A program made the translations under genes and the position numbers. From contig OZ254179.1 in NCBI GenBank assembly GCA_965268675.1, forward strand, positions 434,001-498,000: a stretch of DNA of 64,000 nt. Reading direction: 5' to 3'. The notes beneath the pieces are model-generated. The model saw only the letters and a program-made list of their open reading frames with translations, searched no databases and was not told the DNA's origin. This document shows, in pieces, positions 8,696 through 17,873 of this stretch (the first letter of the stretch is position 1; every line of letters begins with the position of its first letter). Origin of the DNA: AAA044-D11 sp009705075 (lineage in GTDB: Bacteria > Actinomycetota > Actinomycetes > Nanopelagicales > Nanopelagicaceae).

Positions 8696-10159
8696 ATGAG
8701 TAGCCAACTTGCAGCCAGATCCTTTGTGGTTGAAACCTATGGCTGCCAGATGAATGCACATGACACCGAACGAATCTCGGGTTTATTGCTTGACGCGGGA
8801 TATGTACAAGCTCTTGAAGGTAGCGAACCAGATTTAGTTGTTTTCAATACTTGTGCGGTTCGTGAAAATGCAGATAACAAACTCTACGGAAATCTTTCAT
8901 TTCTTGCCCCACGCAAGAAGAGTGATCCCAACTTCCAAATCGCCGTTGGTGGCTGCATGGCACAGAAGGATCAAGAGTCAATTATTAAACGTGCACCATA
9001 TGTAGATGTGGTCTTTGGTACGCACAATATCGGTTCACTTCCAACGCTCCTAGAACGTGCGCGCATCGAAGAAGAATCACAAGTTGAGATTAAAGAATCA
9101 CTAGAACATTTCCCTTCGACCCTGCCGGCTAGACGCCACTCCGCATTTAGCGCTTGGGTTTCTGTATCTGTCGGATGCAATAACACTTGCACTTTCTGCA
9201 TCGTTCCATCGCTTCGTGGAATTGAAAAAGATCGCAGCGAAGCCGATATTTTGAATGAGATAAAAGCAGTAGTCGACCAAGGGGTTATTGAAATTACTCT
9301 GCTTGGGCAGAATGTAAATGCTTACGGCGTTGAGTTTGGCGACCGTGGGGCATTTGCAAAGCTGCTCCGTAAATGCGGAGATATCACTGGGCTCGAACGG
9401 GTTCGTTTTATGTCACCACATCCACGTGATTTCACAGATGATGTAATTGCGGCAATGGCCGAGACGCCCAATGTTGCGCCCCATTTACATATGCCTCTTC
9501 AATCCGGATCTGATCGCATTCTGCAGGCGATGCGCCGTTCTTATCGCAGCGATCGTTATCTTGGAATTATTGAGAAAGTAAGAAGCGCAATCCCTAATTC
9601 AACAATTACAACTGACATCATCGTCGGCTTCCCAGGTGAAACTGACGCCGATTTCCAAGACACAATGAATCTAGTTGAAGAGGTTAAATTTTTAGCTGCC
9701 TATACCTTCCAATATTCCAAGCGACCTGGCACGCCGGCAGCAACAATGCCAGATCAAATAAGTGACACCGTTATAAAAGAGCGCTATGACGCCCTGCATA
9801 TCTTGCAGCAGAAGATGTCTCAAGTCGTTAATGATCAAGTTTTAGGAAGCGAGCAAGAAGTATTGGTTGCTGATTATGAAGGTCGGCGTGATGATGGCAA
9901 GGCTCGCATGACGGGGAGAACTAAAGATTTCAGATTGGCGCACTTCGCAATCGATGAGAAAAATCCACCACGTCCCGGCGATGCTGTTATTACCAAAATA
10001 ACAAAAGCTTCTCCGAACTTTATTCTGGCTGAAGATCTCCCACTTTCGATACGCAAGACCAAGGGCGGAGATGCAACCGAGGTGCGGAGCAAGGAGAGTG
10101 GCTCGAGTGCAATCATGGTTGGGATGCCGACGCTTTCTCAATTAAAGGCGCGCTCTTAA
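8696..10159 (+). CDS. miaB: tRNA-2-methylthio-N6-dimethylallyladenosine synthase MiaB
   Basis: Radical-SAM methylthiotransferase acting on i6A37 of tRNAs reading UNN codons. The 487-residue protein has an N-terminal UPF0004 domain with cluster cysteines in ETYGCQMNAHDTER, FNTCAVRE and GGCMAQKD. The radical-SAM domain contains GCNNTCTFCIVPSLRG, and a TRAM domain lies near residues 375-445. The C-terminal extension of some 40 residues is Ser/Lys-rich. Its substrate is made by MiaA, whose gene follows three bases after the stop, so both steps of ms2i6A synthesis are linked. Confidence 0.95.
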   Translation: MSSQLAARSFVVETYGCQMNAHDTERISGLLLDAGYVQALEGSEPDLVVFNTCAVRENADNKLYGNLSFLAPRKKSDPNFQIAVGGCMAQKDQESIIKRAPYVDVVFGTHNIGSLPTLLERARIEEESQVEIKESLEHFPSTLPARRHSAFSAWVSVSVGCNNTCTFCIVPSLRGIEKDRSEADILNEIKAVVDQGVIEITLLGQNVNAYGVEFGDRGAFAKLLRKCGDITGLERVRFMSPHPRDFTDDVIAAMAETPNVAPHLHMPLQSGSDRILQAMRRSYRSDRYLGIIEKVRSAIPNSTITTDIIVGFPGETDADFQDTMNLVEEVKFLAAYTFQYSKRPGTPAATMPDQISDTVIKERYDALHILQQKMSQVVNDQVLGSEQEVLVADYEGRRDDGKARMTGRTKDFRLAHFAIDEKNPPRPGDAVITKITKASPNFILAEDLPLSIRKTKGGDATEVRSKESGSSAIMVGMPTLSQLKARS

Positions 10160-10162
10160 TTC

Positions 10163-11077
10163 ATGAGTAAGTTGATTATTATTTCTGGAGCTACCGCTAC
10201 CGGAAAGAGTGATTTAGCTGTTGAGATTGCAATCGAGATTGGCGCTGAAATAGTTAGCGCAGATTCAATGCAACTCTATAAGGGCATGAATATTGGTACT
10301 GCGAAGCTATCTGAAGCAGAGCGCAATGGAATTCCACATCACCTATTAGATTTAGTCGAAGTTAAGAGCGATGTTTCGGTTTCTTGGTATCAAGAAACTG
10401 CCCGGGCAAAAATAGATGAACTTCAAAGTGCCGGAAAGAACGTCGTTGTAGTTGGCGGAACTGGTTTATATATCAAAGCCATCCTGGATGATTTAAATTT
10501 CCCGGAGACTGATCCAGAAGTAAGAGAGAAGCTAACCAAAGAAGCTGAAGAGATTGGCGGTGATGCTCTTCACCAGAGACTCGCGAAGTTAGATCCAGCG
10601 GCAAGTTTGGCAATTCCTAAAGAGAATGTTCGCCGCGTAGTTCGCGCGCTCGAAGTTATTGAAATTACCGGCAGACCATTTACTGCAATTTTGCCTCGCG
10701 AAGATTCCACTAAATATCCAGATGCCTTGCAATTCGGTCTTTCAATGGAGCGTGGAAATTTAGATGCCCGTATCGATTCTCGGGTTAAGAAGATGTGGGA
10801 TTTAGGGTTTGTAGATGAGGTTGAAGAGTTGATAAACCAAGGAATTCTTGAAGGCAAGACTGCTCAAGCTGCTATTGGATATGCCCAGATTATTCGCATG
10901 AAGCACGGTTCTATGAGCGAGACGGAAGCAATCGAAGATACCGCGAGAGCTACCCGGCAATATGCGCGGCGCCAAGAAACCTGGTTCTCCAAAGATCTGC
11001 GAATTACCTGGCTTAGTGCGACATCAAATCTCCGAGAGCGCAAGGACTTGGTCCTACAGGCTATTCTCAAATCATGA
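10163..11077 (+). CDS. miaA: tRNA dimethylallyltransferase MiaA
   Basis: Transfers dimethylallyl from DMAPP to A37 of tRNA, the step before MiaB. The 304-residue protein begins with P-loop SGATATGKSDLAVEIA and contains ADSMQLYKGMNIGTAK, the catalytic-Asp region DLVEVKSDVS, GGTGLYIKAIL and a C-terminal ARATRQYARRQETWF motif. All are diagnostic. ATG three bases after miaB; the stop overlaps the dapF start (ATGA). Confidence 0.96.
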   Translation: MSKLIIISGATATGKSDLAVEIAIEIGAEIVSADSMQLYKGMNIGTAKLSEAERNGIPHHLLDLVEVKSDVSVSWYQETARAKIDELQSAGKNVVVVGGTGLYIKAILDDLNFPETDPEVREKLTKEAEEIGGDALHQRLAKLDPAASLAIPKENVRRVVRALEVIEITGRPFTAILPREDSTKYPDALQFGLSMERGNLDARIDSRVKKMWDLGFVDEVEELINQGILEGKTAQAAIGYAQIIRMKHGSMSETEAIEDTARATRQYARRQETWFSKDLRITWLSATSNLRERKDLVLQAILKS

Positions 11078-11865
11078 TTGGGACATATGGCCACGGCACC
11101 GAGAATGATTTCGTATTGATTTTTGATCCCGAGAACAAAGTTGAAATTACTCCAGAAAAAGTTAGCGCAATTTGTGATCGTAAAACCGGTGTGGGATCTG
11201 ATGGTTTTATTCGAATCGGCAAGCAAGATGGTAAATGGTTTATGGATTACCGCAATAGCGATGGCTCAATCGCCGAGATGTGCGGAAATGGAATTCGAGT
11301 AATGGCCAAATATTTAATTGAACGCGGCCACCAGAGCCCTGGAATCTTTCCAATCAATACCCGTGATGGTATGAAATTTTTATCAGTTCCAGAGAGTGGT
11401 GATATCACCGTGAATATGGGGCAGATCCGTGAAGTTTTTGGTGAGATAACTGCAACAGCAAATGGCCACACTTGGGCTGGATTCAACATCGACATGGGCA
11501 ATCCACATGCTGTTGTCTTTGTCGAGAATATCGAGGAAGTTGGAGACTTGTTAATAGCGCCAAACGTGGAGCCCGCTGATGAATATCCAGATGGGGTAAA
11601 TGTGGAATTTGTTGAATTCCTAGAAAATGGCGAATTGAAAATGCGCGTTCATGAACGAGGTGTCGGTGAAACCAAATCTTGTGGAACTGGTACCTGCGCA
11701 GTTGCGCTTGCTGCAACACTTTTTAAATCAAAGAAACTTCCCGCAAGTTGGGTTATTAATCCACCAGGTGGCCGATTAAGTGTTGAAATCGATGCACATA
11801 GCAATGCAATTCTTACTGGCCCTGCAGTGTTAGTGGAAGATGTCGATTTGAGTAAATATCTGTGA
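11074..11865 (+). CDS. dapF: Diaminopimelate epimerase
   Basis: Converts LL- to meso-diaminopimelate for lysine and peptidoglycan. The 263-residue protein holds both catalytic cysteines of this cofactor-free racemase: C70 in EMCGNGIR and C203 in KSCGTGTCAVA. GNPHAVVF and the N-terminal TENDFVLIFD complete the signature. It overlaps miaA by 4 bases and hflX by 4 bases (GTGA), so it sits in a coupled run from miaB to the Sua5-like gene. Confidence 0.96.
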   Translation: MIGTYGHGTENDFVLIFDPENKVEITPEKVSAICDRKTGVGSDGFIRIGKQDGKWFMDYRNSDGSIAEMCGNGIRVMAKYLIERGHQSPGIFPINTRDGMKFLSVPESGDITVNMGQIREVFGEITATANGHTWAGFNIDMGNPHAVVFVENIEEVGDLLIAPNVEPADEYPDGVNVEFVEFLENGELKMRVHERGVGETKSCGTGTCAVALAATLFKSKKLPASWVINPPGGRLSVEIDAHSNAILTGPAVLVEDVDLSKYL

Positions 11866-13295
11866 GCAATGACAAGCTAGATATTGATGCCCTGTTAGCT
11901 GAATCAGCTCGAGTGGCAGCTGAATACGATGCTGAACAAAATCGCGTTGAAGATTGGGAGAGCAATCAAGCCGACCTCCAAGATCGCCAAGCGCTTCGCA
12001 GAGTTTCGGGTTTATCTACGGAGCTGGAAGATGTTTCTGATGCTGAGTATCGCCAACTAAGGCTAGAGAAAGTTGTACTAGTTGGTGTGTGGACCGAAGG
12101 AACATCGCAGGATGCCGAAAATTCTCTGAAAGAGTTAGCAGCATTAGCCGAAACTGCTGGCTCAGAAGTAATGGCAGGACTTATCCAAAGACGCGATAAA
12201 GCTGATCCAGCAACATTTATTGGCTCTGGAAAAGTTTTAGAACTTCGTGAAGCTGTGGTCAATACTGGCGCAGATACCGTTGTCTGCGATGGCGAACTTT
12301 CACCAGCGCAACTTCGAAATCTCGAAGGTAAAGCAAAAGTTAAGGTTATTGATCGCACTGCACTAATTCTGGATATTTTCGCCCAGCATGCAAAGAGTCG
12401 CGAGGGTAAGGCGCAAGTTGAGTTAGCGCAGATGACATATTTACTTCCAAGACTCCGTGGTTGGGGTGATTCTCTTTCGCGCCAGGCTGGTGGCATCGGT
12501 GGGCGCGGACCTGGTGAAACAAAGATTGAAACTGATCGCCGTCGAATCAACGACAAGATGGCGAAACTTCGCCGTGAAATTAAAGAGATGAAAACATCAC
12601 GTGATACGAAGCGTCAAGAACGCCGACGCAATAACATCCCATCTGTAGCAATAGCTGGCTACACAAATGCTGGAAAATCCTCACTTATGAATCGCTTAAC
12701 TGATGCGGGAGTCTTGGTTGAGAATGCGCTCTTTGCAACCCTTGATCCGACGGTACGAAAAACAACTTCAGCTGACGGCCGGATTTATACCCTTTCCGAT
12801 ACGGTGGGATTTGTGCGCCACCTTCCGCACCAATTGATTGAAGCATTTAAATCTACATTGGAGGAAGTATCTGGTTCTGATTTAATCGTTCACGTAGTAG
12901 ATGGTTCTCATCCTGATCCGCAGGAACAGATTAGAGCTGTCCGTGGCGTAATTAATGAAATTGGTGGCGGTGAGATTACCGAAATAATTGCAATCAATAA
13001 GGCAGATATAGCCCCACCAGAGAAAATCATGCAACTGTTGCGAGAAGAACCAAATAGTTTTGCCTTCTCTGCGCGCACCGGATTTGGAATTGAAACCTTA
13101 GTTGCCGCAATTGAATCTTCACTTCCTCGGCCGCGCGTTGAGATTAAAACGATAATTCCATTTAGCCGAGGAGATCTAGTTTCAGCAATTCACGAAAGAG
13201 GCGAGATTTTTTCAGAGGATTACCTTCCAGAAGGTACCTCGATTCACGCACTTGTAGATGGTTCGCTAGCCAAGATAATCGAGAACCTAAAATGA
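11862..13295 (+). CDS. hflX: GTPase HflX
   Basis: Ribosome-associated GTPase that splits or rescues stalled 70S ribosomes under stress. The 477-residue protein has the N-terminal HflX domain ending in the glycine-rich GGIGGRGPGETKIETDRR. A coiled helical segment follows, then the G domain with GYTNAGKSSLMNRL (about residue 265), DTVGFVRHLPHQLIEAFKSTLEE (split by G3), and NKAD for G4. GTG start overlapping dapF. Full length for an actinobacterial HflX. Confidence 0.95.
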   Translation: MSNDKLDIDALLAESARVAAEYDAEQNRVEDWESNQADLQDRQALRRVSGLSTELEDVSDAEYRQLRLEKVVLVGVWTEGTSQDAENSLKELAALAETAGSEVMAGLIQRRDKADPATFIGSGKVLELREAVVNTGADTVVCDGELSPAQLRNLEGKAKVKVIDRTALILDIFAQHAKSREGKAQVELAQMTYLLPRLRGWGDSLSRQAGGIGGRGPGETKIETDRRRINDKMAKLRREIKEMKTSRDTKRQERRRNNIPSVAIAGYTNAGKSSLMNRLTDAGVLVENALFATLDPTVRKTTSADGRIYTLSDTVGFVRHLPHQLIEAFKSTLEEVSGSDLIVHVVDGSHPDPQEQIRAVRGVINEIGGGEITEIIAINKADIAPPEKIMQLLREEPNSFAFSARTGFGIETLVAAIESSLPRPRVEIKTIIPFSRGDLVSAIHERGEIFSEDYLPEGTSIHALVDGSLAKIIENLK

Positions 13296-13885
13296 AAGAA
13301 GTAGTAATAGCCGCGATAAAGCGCGGGGAAGTTGTGATTCTTCCACTTGAACATGGCTATGTTTACGCATGTGATGCATTTAGTCTTTCCGCGGTAAACC
13401 GTCTTCACCAATTACGAAATGACCCACCAGGTATCGCAGCACAAGTAATAATCTCCAGCGCTGCAGTCCTCGATGGAATAACGCAAGGATTAACCATCGA
13501 AGTTAAAGAATTAGCAGCAGCATTCTGGCCAGGATTGTTAACCCTGCAACTTCTGCAAAATCAATCTTTGAACTGGGATCTGGGGGATGGTGGCTCGCTC
13601 CGTGAATTTGCAGTTCGCGTACCCAATCAATCAGAGACTTTAGAGATAGCGAAAGAGACTGGTCCACTTGCGATTGCATCGGCCACAACAGCAGGAAATG
13701 GCCCTGTCGCTAAAATTTCAAATGTCCATGACCTGGCGGCGCTGGATATCGGAGAGATTCCAACCGGCCCGCTCTCATCGGTAGTTGCACTGGAATCGGG
13801 GAAATTGGCTGTTATCCGTGTTGGGGCCCTCACATTGGAAGAGTTAAGGAAAGTCGTTTCGGCAATTGAACTTGCTAGCGAATAA
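13292..13885 (+). CDS. Divergent Sua5/YrdC-family protein
   Basis: A 197-residue protein with the general outline of the YrdC fold: LPLEHGYVYACDAFS near the start, AAAFWPGLLTLQL in the middle, then GSLREFAVRVPN, and a late PLAIASATTAGNGP where canonical proteins have a Ser-Ala-Asn...Ser-Gly loop. In actinobacteria a sua5/tsaC gene usually lies just before wecA and the atp operon, which is this position. The lysine/arginine motif that binds L-threonylcarbamoyladenylate (KxR...KP) is not evident; the equivalent stretch reads RLHQLRNDPPGIA. So it may be a diverged TsaC or a paralogue that no longer makes TC-AMP. It overlaps hflX by 4 bases. Confidence 0.6.
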   Translation: MKEVVIAAIKRGEVVILPLEHGYVYACDAFSLSAVNRLHQLRNDPPGIAAQVIISSAAVLDGITQGLTIEVKELAAAFWPGLLTLQLLQNQSLNWDLGDGGSLREFAVRVPNQSETLEIAKETGPLAIASATTAGNGPVAKISNVHDLAALDIGEIPTGPLSSVVALESGKLAVIRVGALTLEELRKVVSAIELASE

Positions 13886-13888
13886 GGT
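13883..13888 (+). promoter_or_regulatory. -10 box of a probable leaderless glyA transcript
   Basis: TAAGGT overlaps the stop codon region of the preceding gene and ends 6 bases before the glyA ATG, with no Shine-Dalgarno between. No clear -35 is seen. Confidence 0.35.
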
Positions 13889-13894
13889 TGCGCC

Positions 13895-15172
13895 ATGAGT
13901 GAAAAGACCAGCGAGGCGTTTTACGGCCCAGATTTCAACGCCCTTCAAGCGCAAGATCCAGATATTGCTGCAGTAGTTCTGAGCGAGTTAGTTCGTCAAC
14001 AGAAAAGTTTGCAGTTGATTGCCAGCGAAAACTTCACATCGCCAGCCGTTCTAGCAACTTTGGGATCTACACTTTCAAATAAATATGCCGAAGGTTATCC
14101 AGGTAAGCGCTACTACGGTGGCTGCGAAGAAGTTGATAAAGTCGAAACAATTGGAATTGAACGCGCGAAATCTTTATTCGGGGCAGAGCATGCGAATCTT
14201 CAACCGCACTCAGGTGCAAGTGCGAACGTTGCGGTCTATCAAGCATTTACTAAACCAGGAGATAGCGTTCTTGCGATGTCACTTCCTCATGGTGGACATT
14301 TAACCCATGGTTCAAAGGTGAATTTCTCCGGAAAATGGTTCAACATAGTTTCATATGGAGTACGTAAAGAAGATGAGTTAATCGATTACGACGAGCTCCG
14401 AGATACCGCGATAGCTAATAAACCAAAGATGGTCTGCGTTGGCGCTACCGCTTATCCAAGTCTGATTGACTTTGCAACAGTTCGAAAAATTTGTGACGAA
14501 ATTGGCGCAATTATGTGGGTTGATGCGGCGCACTTTATTGGCTTAGTAGCGGGCAAGGCGATACCGTCACCAGTTCCATATGCAGATGTAGTTTCATTCA
14601 CAACTCATAAAGTTTTGCGTGGACCAAGAGGTGGAATGATTCTCTCAAAGGCAGAACATGCAGCCGCAATTGATAAAGCGGTATTCCCTGGAATGCAAGG
14701 CGGACCAATTATGAGCGCGGTTGCTGGAAAAGCTGTTGCGTTAAAGGAATGCGCCACGCCGGCATATCAAGAGTATGCAAAGAACGTAATTATTAATGCA
14801 AAAGCGCTTGCCGCTGGCTTAGAGAAAGAGGGAATGCGCGCAGTTTCAGGTGGTACCGAGACGCACTTAGCTCTTATCGATATTCGTTCTACTGGTGTAA
14901 ATGGAAAAATCGCAGATGAACGATGTGGCGAATCTGGCATTGTTCTAAATAAGAATGCAATTCCATATGATCCAGAAACTCCAGCAGTAACCAGCGGAAT
15001 TCGTGTCGGAACTGCGGCCACAACTACACAGGGAATGGGTACGCCAGAGATGTCACAAATTGCTTCGCTAATTGCGCGTGCAATCAAAGATGGTGGCGAG
15101 CCAAGCAAGGCGGCCGCAATTCGCAGCGAGGTAAATGCTTTAACTGCGAAATTCCCAATTTACGCCCGATAA
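13895..15172 (+). CDS. glyA: Serine hydroxymethyltransferase
   Basis: PLP enzyme interconverting serine and glycine and feeding one-carbon units to tetrahydrofolate. The 425-residue protein has SLQLIASENFTSPAV, NKYAEGYPGKRYYGG, PHSGASANVAVY, and the PLP-binding lysine K239 in TTHKVLRGPRGG. GIRVGTAATTTQGM closes the active site. It is a complete family member inserted between the Sua5-like gene and wecA. Confidence 0.97.
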   Translation: MSEKTSEAFYGPDFNALQAQDPDIAAVVLSELVRQQKSLQLIASENFTSPAVLATLGSTLSNKYAEGYPGKRYYGGCEEVDKVETIGIERAKSLFGAEHANLQPHSGASANVAVYQAFTKPGDSVLAMSLPHGGHLTHGSKVNFSGKWFNIVSYGVRKEDELIDYDELRDTAIANKPKMVCVGATAYPSLIDFATVRKICDEIGAIMWVDAAHFIGLVAGKAIPSPVPYADVVSFTTHKVLRGPRGGMILSKAEHAAAIDKAVFPGMQGGPIMSAVAGKAVALKECATPAYQEYAKNVIINAKALAAGLEKEGMRAVSGGTETHLALIDIRSTGVNGKIADERCGESGIVLNKNAIPYDPETPAVTSGIRVGTAATTTQGMGTPEMSQIASLIARAIKDGGEPSKAAAIRSEVNALTAKFPIYAR

Positions 15173-15187
15173 TCGACTTGTAATTCC

Positions 15188-16279
15188 ATGCGCGAATATC
15201 TCTTAACAATCGCACTTGCTGCGACTCTCTGTTATTTGATTACGCCATTTATAAAGAGCTTAGCCATGAAAGCTGGCGCCTTCATAAATGTACGTTCCCG
15301 AGATACACATACTGTTGTGACTCCAAGGTGGGGTGGAATCGGAATGTGGATTTCGATGTCAGTCACTTTCATGGTGGTAAACCACCTTCCGCTAGTTGCA
15401 AAATCTTTTGGCCGCGAGGCAACCGGAATATTTATTGCAGGAACTTTCATAATGATTCTAGGCGCGCTCGATGATATGTATGACTTAGATTCGATCACTA
15501 AATTTGCTGGACAAGCAGTTGCTGGTGGAATTTTGCTGCTGCATGGCGTGCAAATTCTCTGGCTCCCAATAAATGGTATTTATATTCTGCCACCGAGTAT
15601 CGGACAGTTACTAACAATATTCTTTGTAATGGTTGTGATAAATGCAGTTAACTTCGTTGATGGCTTAGATGGTCTGGCCACTGGAATAGTTGCAATCTGT
15701 GCGATGGCCTTCTTTGCTTTCTCCTACTTGCTTGCCGTGGTAAATGGTTTGAATCGCGCAGGTGCGCCATCTCTGATCACTGCAGTAATCATCGGAATCT
15801 GTATTGGCTTCTTGCCTCACAATTATCATCCAGCAAGAATTTTCATGGGGGATTCAGGTGCTATGTTCCTGGGCCTTTTACTCTCTGCTGCCGCGATAAC
15901 GCTTACTGGGCAGATAGATTTAAATGCAATAACAAGTGCCGGATCCGATACCGCGCTCCTTCCACTTCTCCTTCCATTTAGCGTTCTTGCAATACCTTTT
16001 ATTGATTTGGGTATGGCAATTATTCGTCGTCTCCGCGCCGGGCGCTCACCTTTTGCAGCAGATAAAGAACATCTTCACCACAAACTTTTATCCATGGGTA
16101 ATTCCCATCGTCGCACTTCAGCAATTCTTTACTCTTGGACCGCGATGTTTGCATTTCCAACTGTGGTCGCGGCATTTGCACCGCTTTGGGTTTCACTAGC
16201 AGTTGGCCTGTTAATTCTTATCTTTTCATTGGCGCTTATTAGAGAGAGTTTGGTGAGTTCGAATGTCAAAACAAAATGA
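15188..16279 (+). CDS. wecA: Undecaprenyl-phosphate GlcNAc-1-phosphate transferase (WecA/TagO type)
   Basis: A polytopic membrane protein of 363 residues of the MraY/WecA family, which loads the first sugar-phosphate on undecaprenyl phosphate for cell-wall polymers. About ten hydrophobic helices; the cytoplasmic loops carry GALDDMYDLDSITKF (Mg-binding Asp pair), NAVNFVDGLDGLATG, ARIFMGDSGAMFLG and the late DKEHLHHKLLSMG with the His cluster typical of WecA rather than MraY. In Mycobacterium the homologue (rfe) lies at the same place before the atp operon. It overlaps the next gene by 17 bases. Confidence 0.9.
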   Translation: MREYLLTIALAATLCYLITPFIKSLAMKAGAFINVRSRDTHTVVTPRWGGIGMWISMSVTFMVVNHLPLVAKSFGREATGIFIAGTFIMILGALDDMYDLDSITKFAGQAVAGGILLLHGVQILWLPINGIYILPPSIGQLLTIFFVMVVINAVNFVDGLDGLATGIVAICAMAFFAFSYLLAVVNGLNRAGAPSLITAVIIGICIGFLPHNYHPARIFMGDSGAMFLGLLLSAAAITLTGQIDLNAITSAGSDTALLPLLLPFSVLAIPFIDLGMAIIRRLRAGRSPFAADKEHLHHKLLSMGNSHRRTSAILYSWTAMFAFPTVVAAFAPLWVSLAVGLLILIFSLALIRESLVSSNVKTK

Positions 16280-16718
16280 GGTTGAACTCTGGCGCGGAGC
16301 GCTAATTCCCGCTGTTACCGTAGCTGCGCTTAGCATTTTCACGGGAGTACTTATTAAAGGAAGACCCGGTTTACTAGGTGCTTTACTGGCAAGCTGTACG
16401 GTAATTCTCTATTTTTCGATTCACTTACTGATTTCAAGGATCTCTACAAATCTAGATCCGATAACGACAATGGCTCTTGCGATGTTCTCTTATTTTGCGA
16501 AAGTTATCTTGGTTGGTGCTCTTCTATTGGTTGTGACAAAGACAACTTCGCCCGAAACGGTAGATCGACCAACCTTTGCTATTGCCGCCTTGGGAATTAC
16601 CGCGGCTTGGCTGGCGGGGGAGATCCGGGCATTCGTGAAGTTGCGCTTTCAACTCCCTTTGCCCCAAACTAGCCCTTCGCAGGATCCAGGTAATCGAACT
16701 AATGGTTTGGGAGCATAG
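16263..16718 (+). CDS. AtpI-like membrane protein
   Basis: A 151-residue protein with four hydrophobic helices (about residues 12-30, 35-57, 67-90, 100-118) and a Pro/Gln/Ser-rich tail. It occupies the place of ATP synthase protein I between the wecA homologue and atpB. AtpI is thought to help assemble the c-ring. Sequence motifs alone are weak, and the next gene also resembles the AtpI/AtpZ family, so which of the two is the true subunit I is open. It overlaps wecA by 17 bases, suggesting coupling. Confidence 0.55.
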   Translation: MSKQNEVELWRGALIPAVTVAALSIFTGVLIKGRPGLLGALLASCTVILYFSIHLLISRISTNLDPITTMALAMFSYFAKVILVGALLLVVTKTTSPETVDRPTFAIAALGITAAWLAGEIRAFVKLRFQLPLPQTSPSQDPGNRTNGLGA

Positions 16719-16720
16719 AT

Positions 16721-16912
16721 ATGGGTAGCGGAAATGAAGAAGGCGCAATGTGGTCAATCTTCGGATACTTAATATCAGGCCTCATTATCTGGGGTGGAAT
16801 TGGCTGGGCTTTGGACAATTGGCTGGACAAGAATTTCTTCCTCCTAGGTGGCCTACTCCTTGGAGCAGGGTCTTCGCTCTACCTAACCTGGCTACGTTTC
16901 GGGCGTAACTAG
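16721..16912 (+). CDS. AtpZ/AtpI-family small membrane protein
   Basis: A 63-residue protein with two helices and the family pattern GGIGWALDNWLDKNFFLLGG, then GLLLGAGSSLYLTW. AtpZ/AtpI proteins are encoded at the head of atp operons and are implicated in c-ring assembly or cation handling. The ATG follows the previous stop by two bases. The 115-base gap to atpB probably carries the main atp promoter, but I cannot place its boxes with confidence. Confidence 0.7.
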   Translation: MGSGNEEGAMWSIFGYLISGLIIWGGIGWALDNWLDKNFFLLGGLLLGAGSSLYLTWLRFGRN

Positions 16913-17027
16913 CCTTCAGCTCTCAGAATTTATCCATATTTCAGTTTTGGTTTTTGGCGGACTCCTAATAGTGTTGCGCCAACTTCCCAAAGTTTCTTAG
17001 CTACATTTATTAGGTTCAGGAGTTTTT

Positions 17028-17813
17028 GTGCGTAAGTTTGCGTTTGCCGAGAGTGGTGAAGGATTCGTCCCACCGAGCACCGCCGACTTTAATCTCCCGC
17101 CAATCTTTGGAACTAACGAATACACAACAAAACCAATTTTCTTAGTTCTCTTCTCAGTTATTTTGATTTCAGCCTTTTTCATAATTGCTTCACGTAAGGC
17201 CCTTGTAGTTCCTAGCAAGCTGCAATTTGCTGGCGAATCGGTTTATGCCTTTGTCCGCAACGGTATCGGTGAAGAAATTATCGGCCGTGAATTCATGCGC
17301 TTCGTTCCTTTTCTCTTCACGCTCTTTACCTTTATTCTTACAAATAACGTATTTGGAATTATTCCATTCCTGCAATTCCCGACAATGTCTCATGTTTCAT
17401 TCCCATACGTTCTTGCGCTAATTTCATTCGTGGTTTTCCACTATGTCGGTATCAAAAAACAGGGACTTGGAAAATATCTAATGGGCATTGCATTTATGCC
17501 TGGAGTTCCAAAATTTGTTTATATCCTGCTCACCCCTATCGAAGTTGCAACTTTCTTCTTAGTTCGACCATTAACTCTCTCACTTCGTCTCTTTGCAAAT
17601 ATGTTCGCTGGCCACTTACTACTTTTAGTTTTCATCCTAGGCGGAGATCACCTGCTTAAGGGCGTAATTGGTTTAAAGCTAATTGCACCATTTGCTTTTG
17701 CTTTTGGAATTGGAATGACCTTCTTCGAGTTCATGGTCCAATGTCTTCAGGCTTATATCTTCACCCTACTTACAGCTTTGTTCATTGCCGGAGCACTGGC
17801 GGATGAGCATTAA
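17028..17813 (+). CDS. atpB: ATP synthase F0 subunit a
   Basis: Stator membrane subunit forming the proton half-channels. The 261-residue protein has about six helices; the essential arginine is R187 in RPLTLSLRLFANMFAGH. The last helix holds FEFMVQCLQAYIFTLL, with the expected glutamine and tyrosine. GTG start 'GTGCGTAAG' after AGGAG about 10 bases upstream. First structural gene of the operon atpB-E-F-H-A-G-D-C. Confidence 0.96.
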   Translation: MRKFAFAESGEGFVPPSTADFNLPPIFGTNEYTTKPIFLVLFSVILISAFFIIASRKALVVPSKLQFAGESVYAFVRNGIGEEIIGREFMRFVPFLFTLFTFILTNNVFGIIPFLQFPTMSHVSFPYVLALISFVVFHYVGIKKQGLGKYLMGIAFMPGVPKFVYILLTPIEVATFFLVRPLTLSLRLFANMFAGHLLLLVFILGGDHLLKGVIGLKLIAPFAFAFGIGMTFFEFMVQCLQAYIFTLLTALFIAGALADEH

Positions 17814-17826
17814 ATAATTAATACCC

Positions 17827-17850
17827 ACTTATTAGCTTCCGCTAGTAAGT
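17827..17850 (+). other. Intercistronic hairpin between atpB and atpE
   Basis: ACTTATTAGC (17827-17836) pairs with GCTAGTAAGT (17841-17850) across a TTCC loop, ten pairs with one T.G wobble. It lacks a T-run, so it is not a typical terminator. It lies 23 bases before atpE, whose product is needed in many copies; a role in mRNA processing or stability is plausible but inferred. Confidence 0.5.
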
Positions 17851-17873
17851 AACACGAACAGAAAGGCAACACA

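Noticed and set aside
11966..12556. Minus-strand frame of 196 codons inside hflX
   Set aside because: Antisense shadow with Ser/Arg-rich composition and no recognisable domain.
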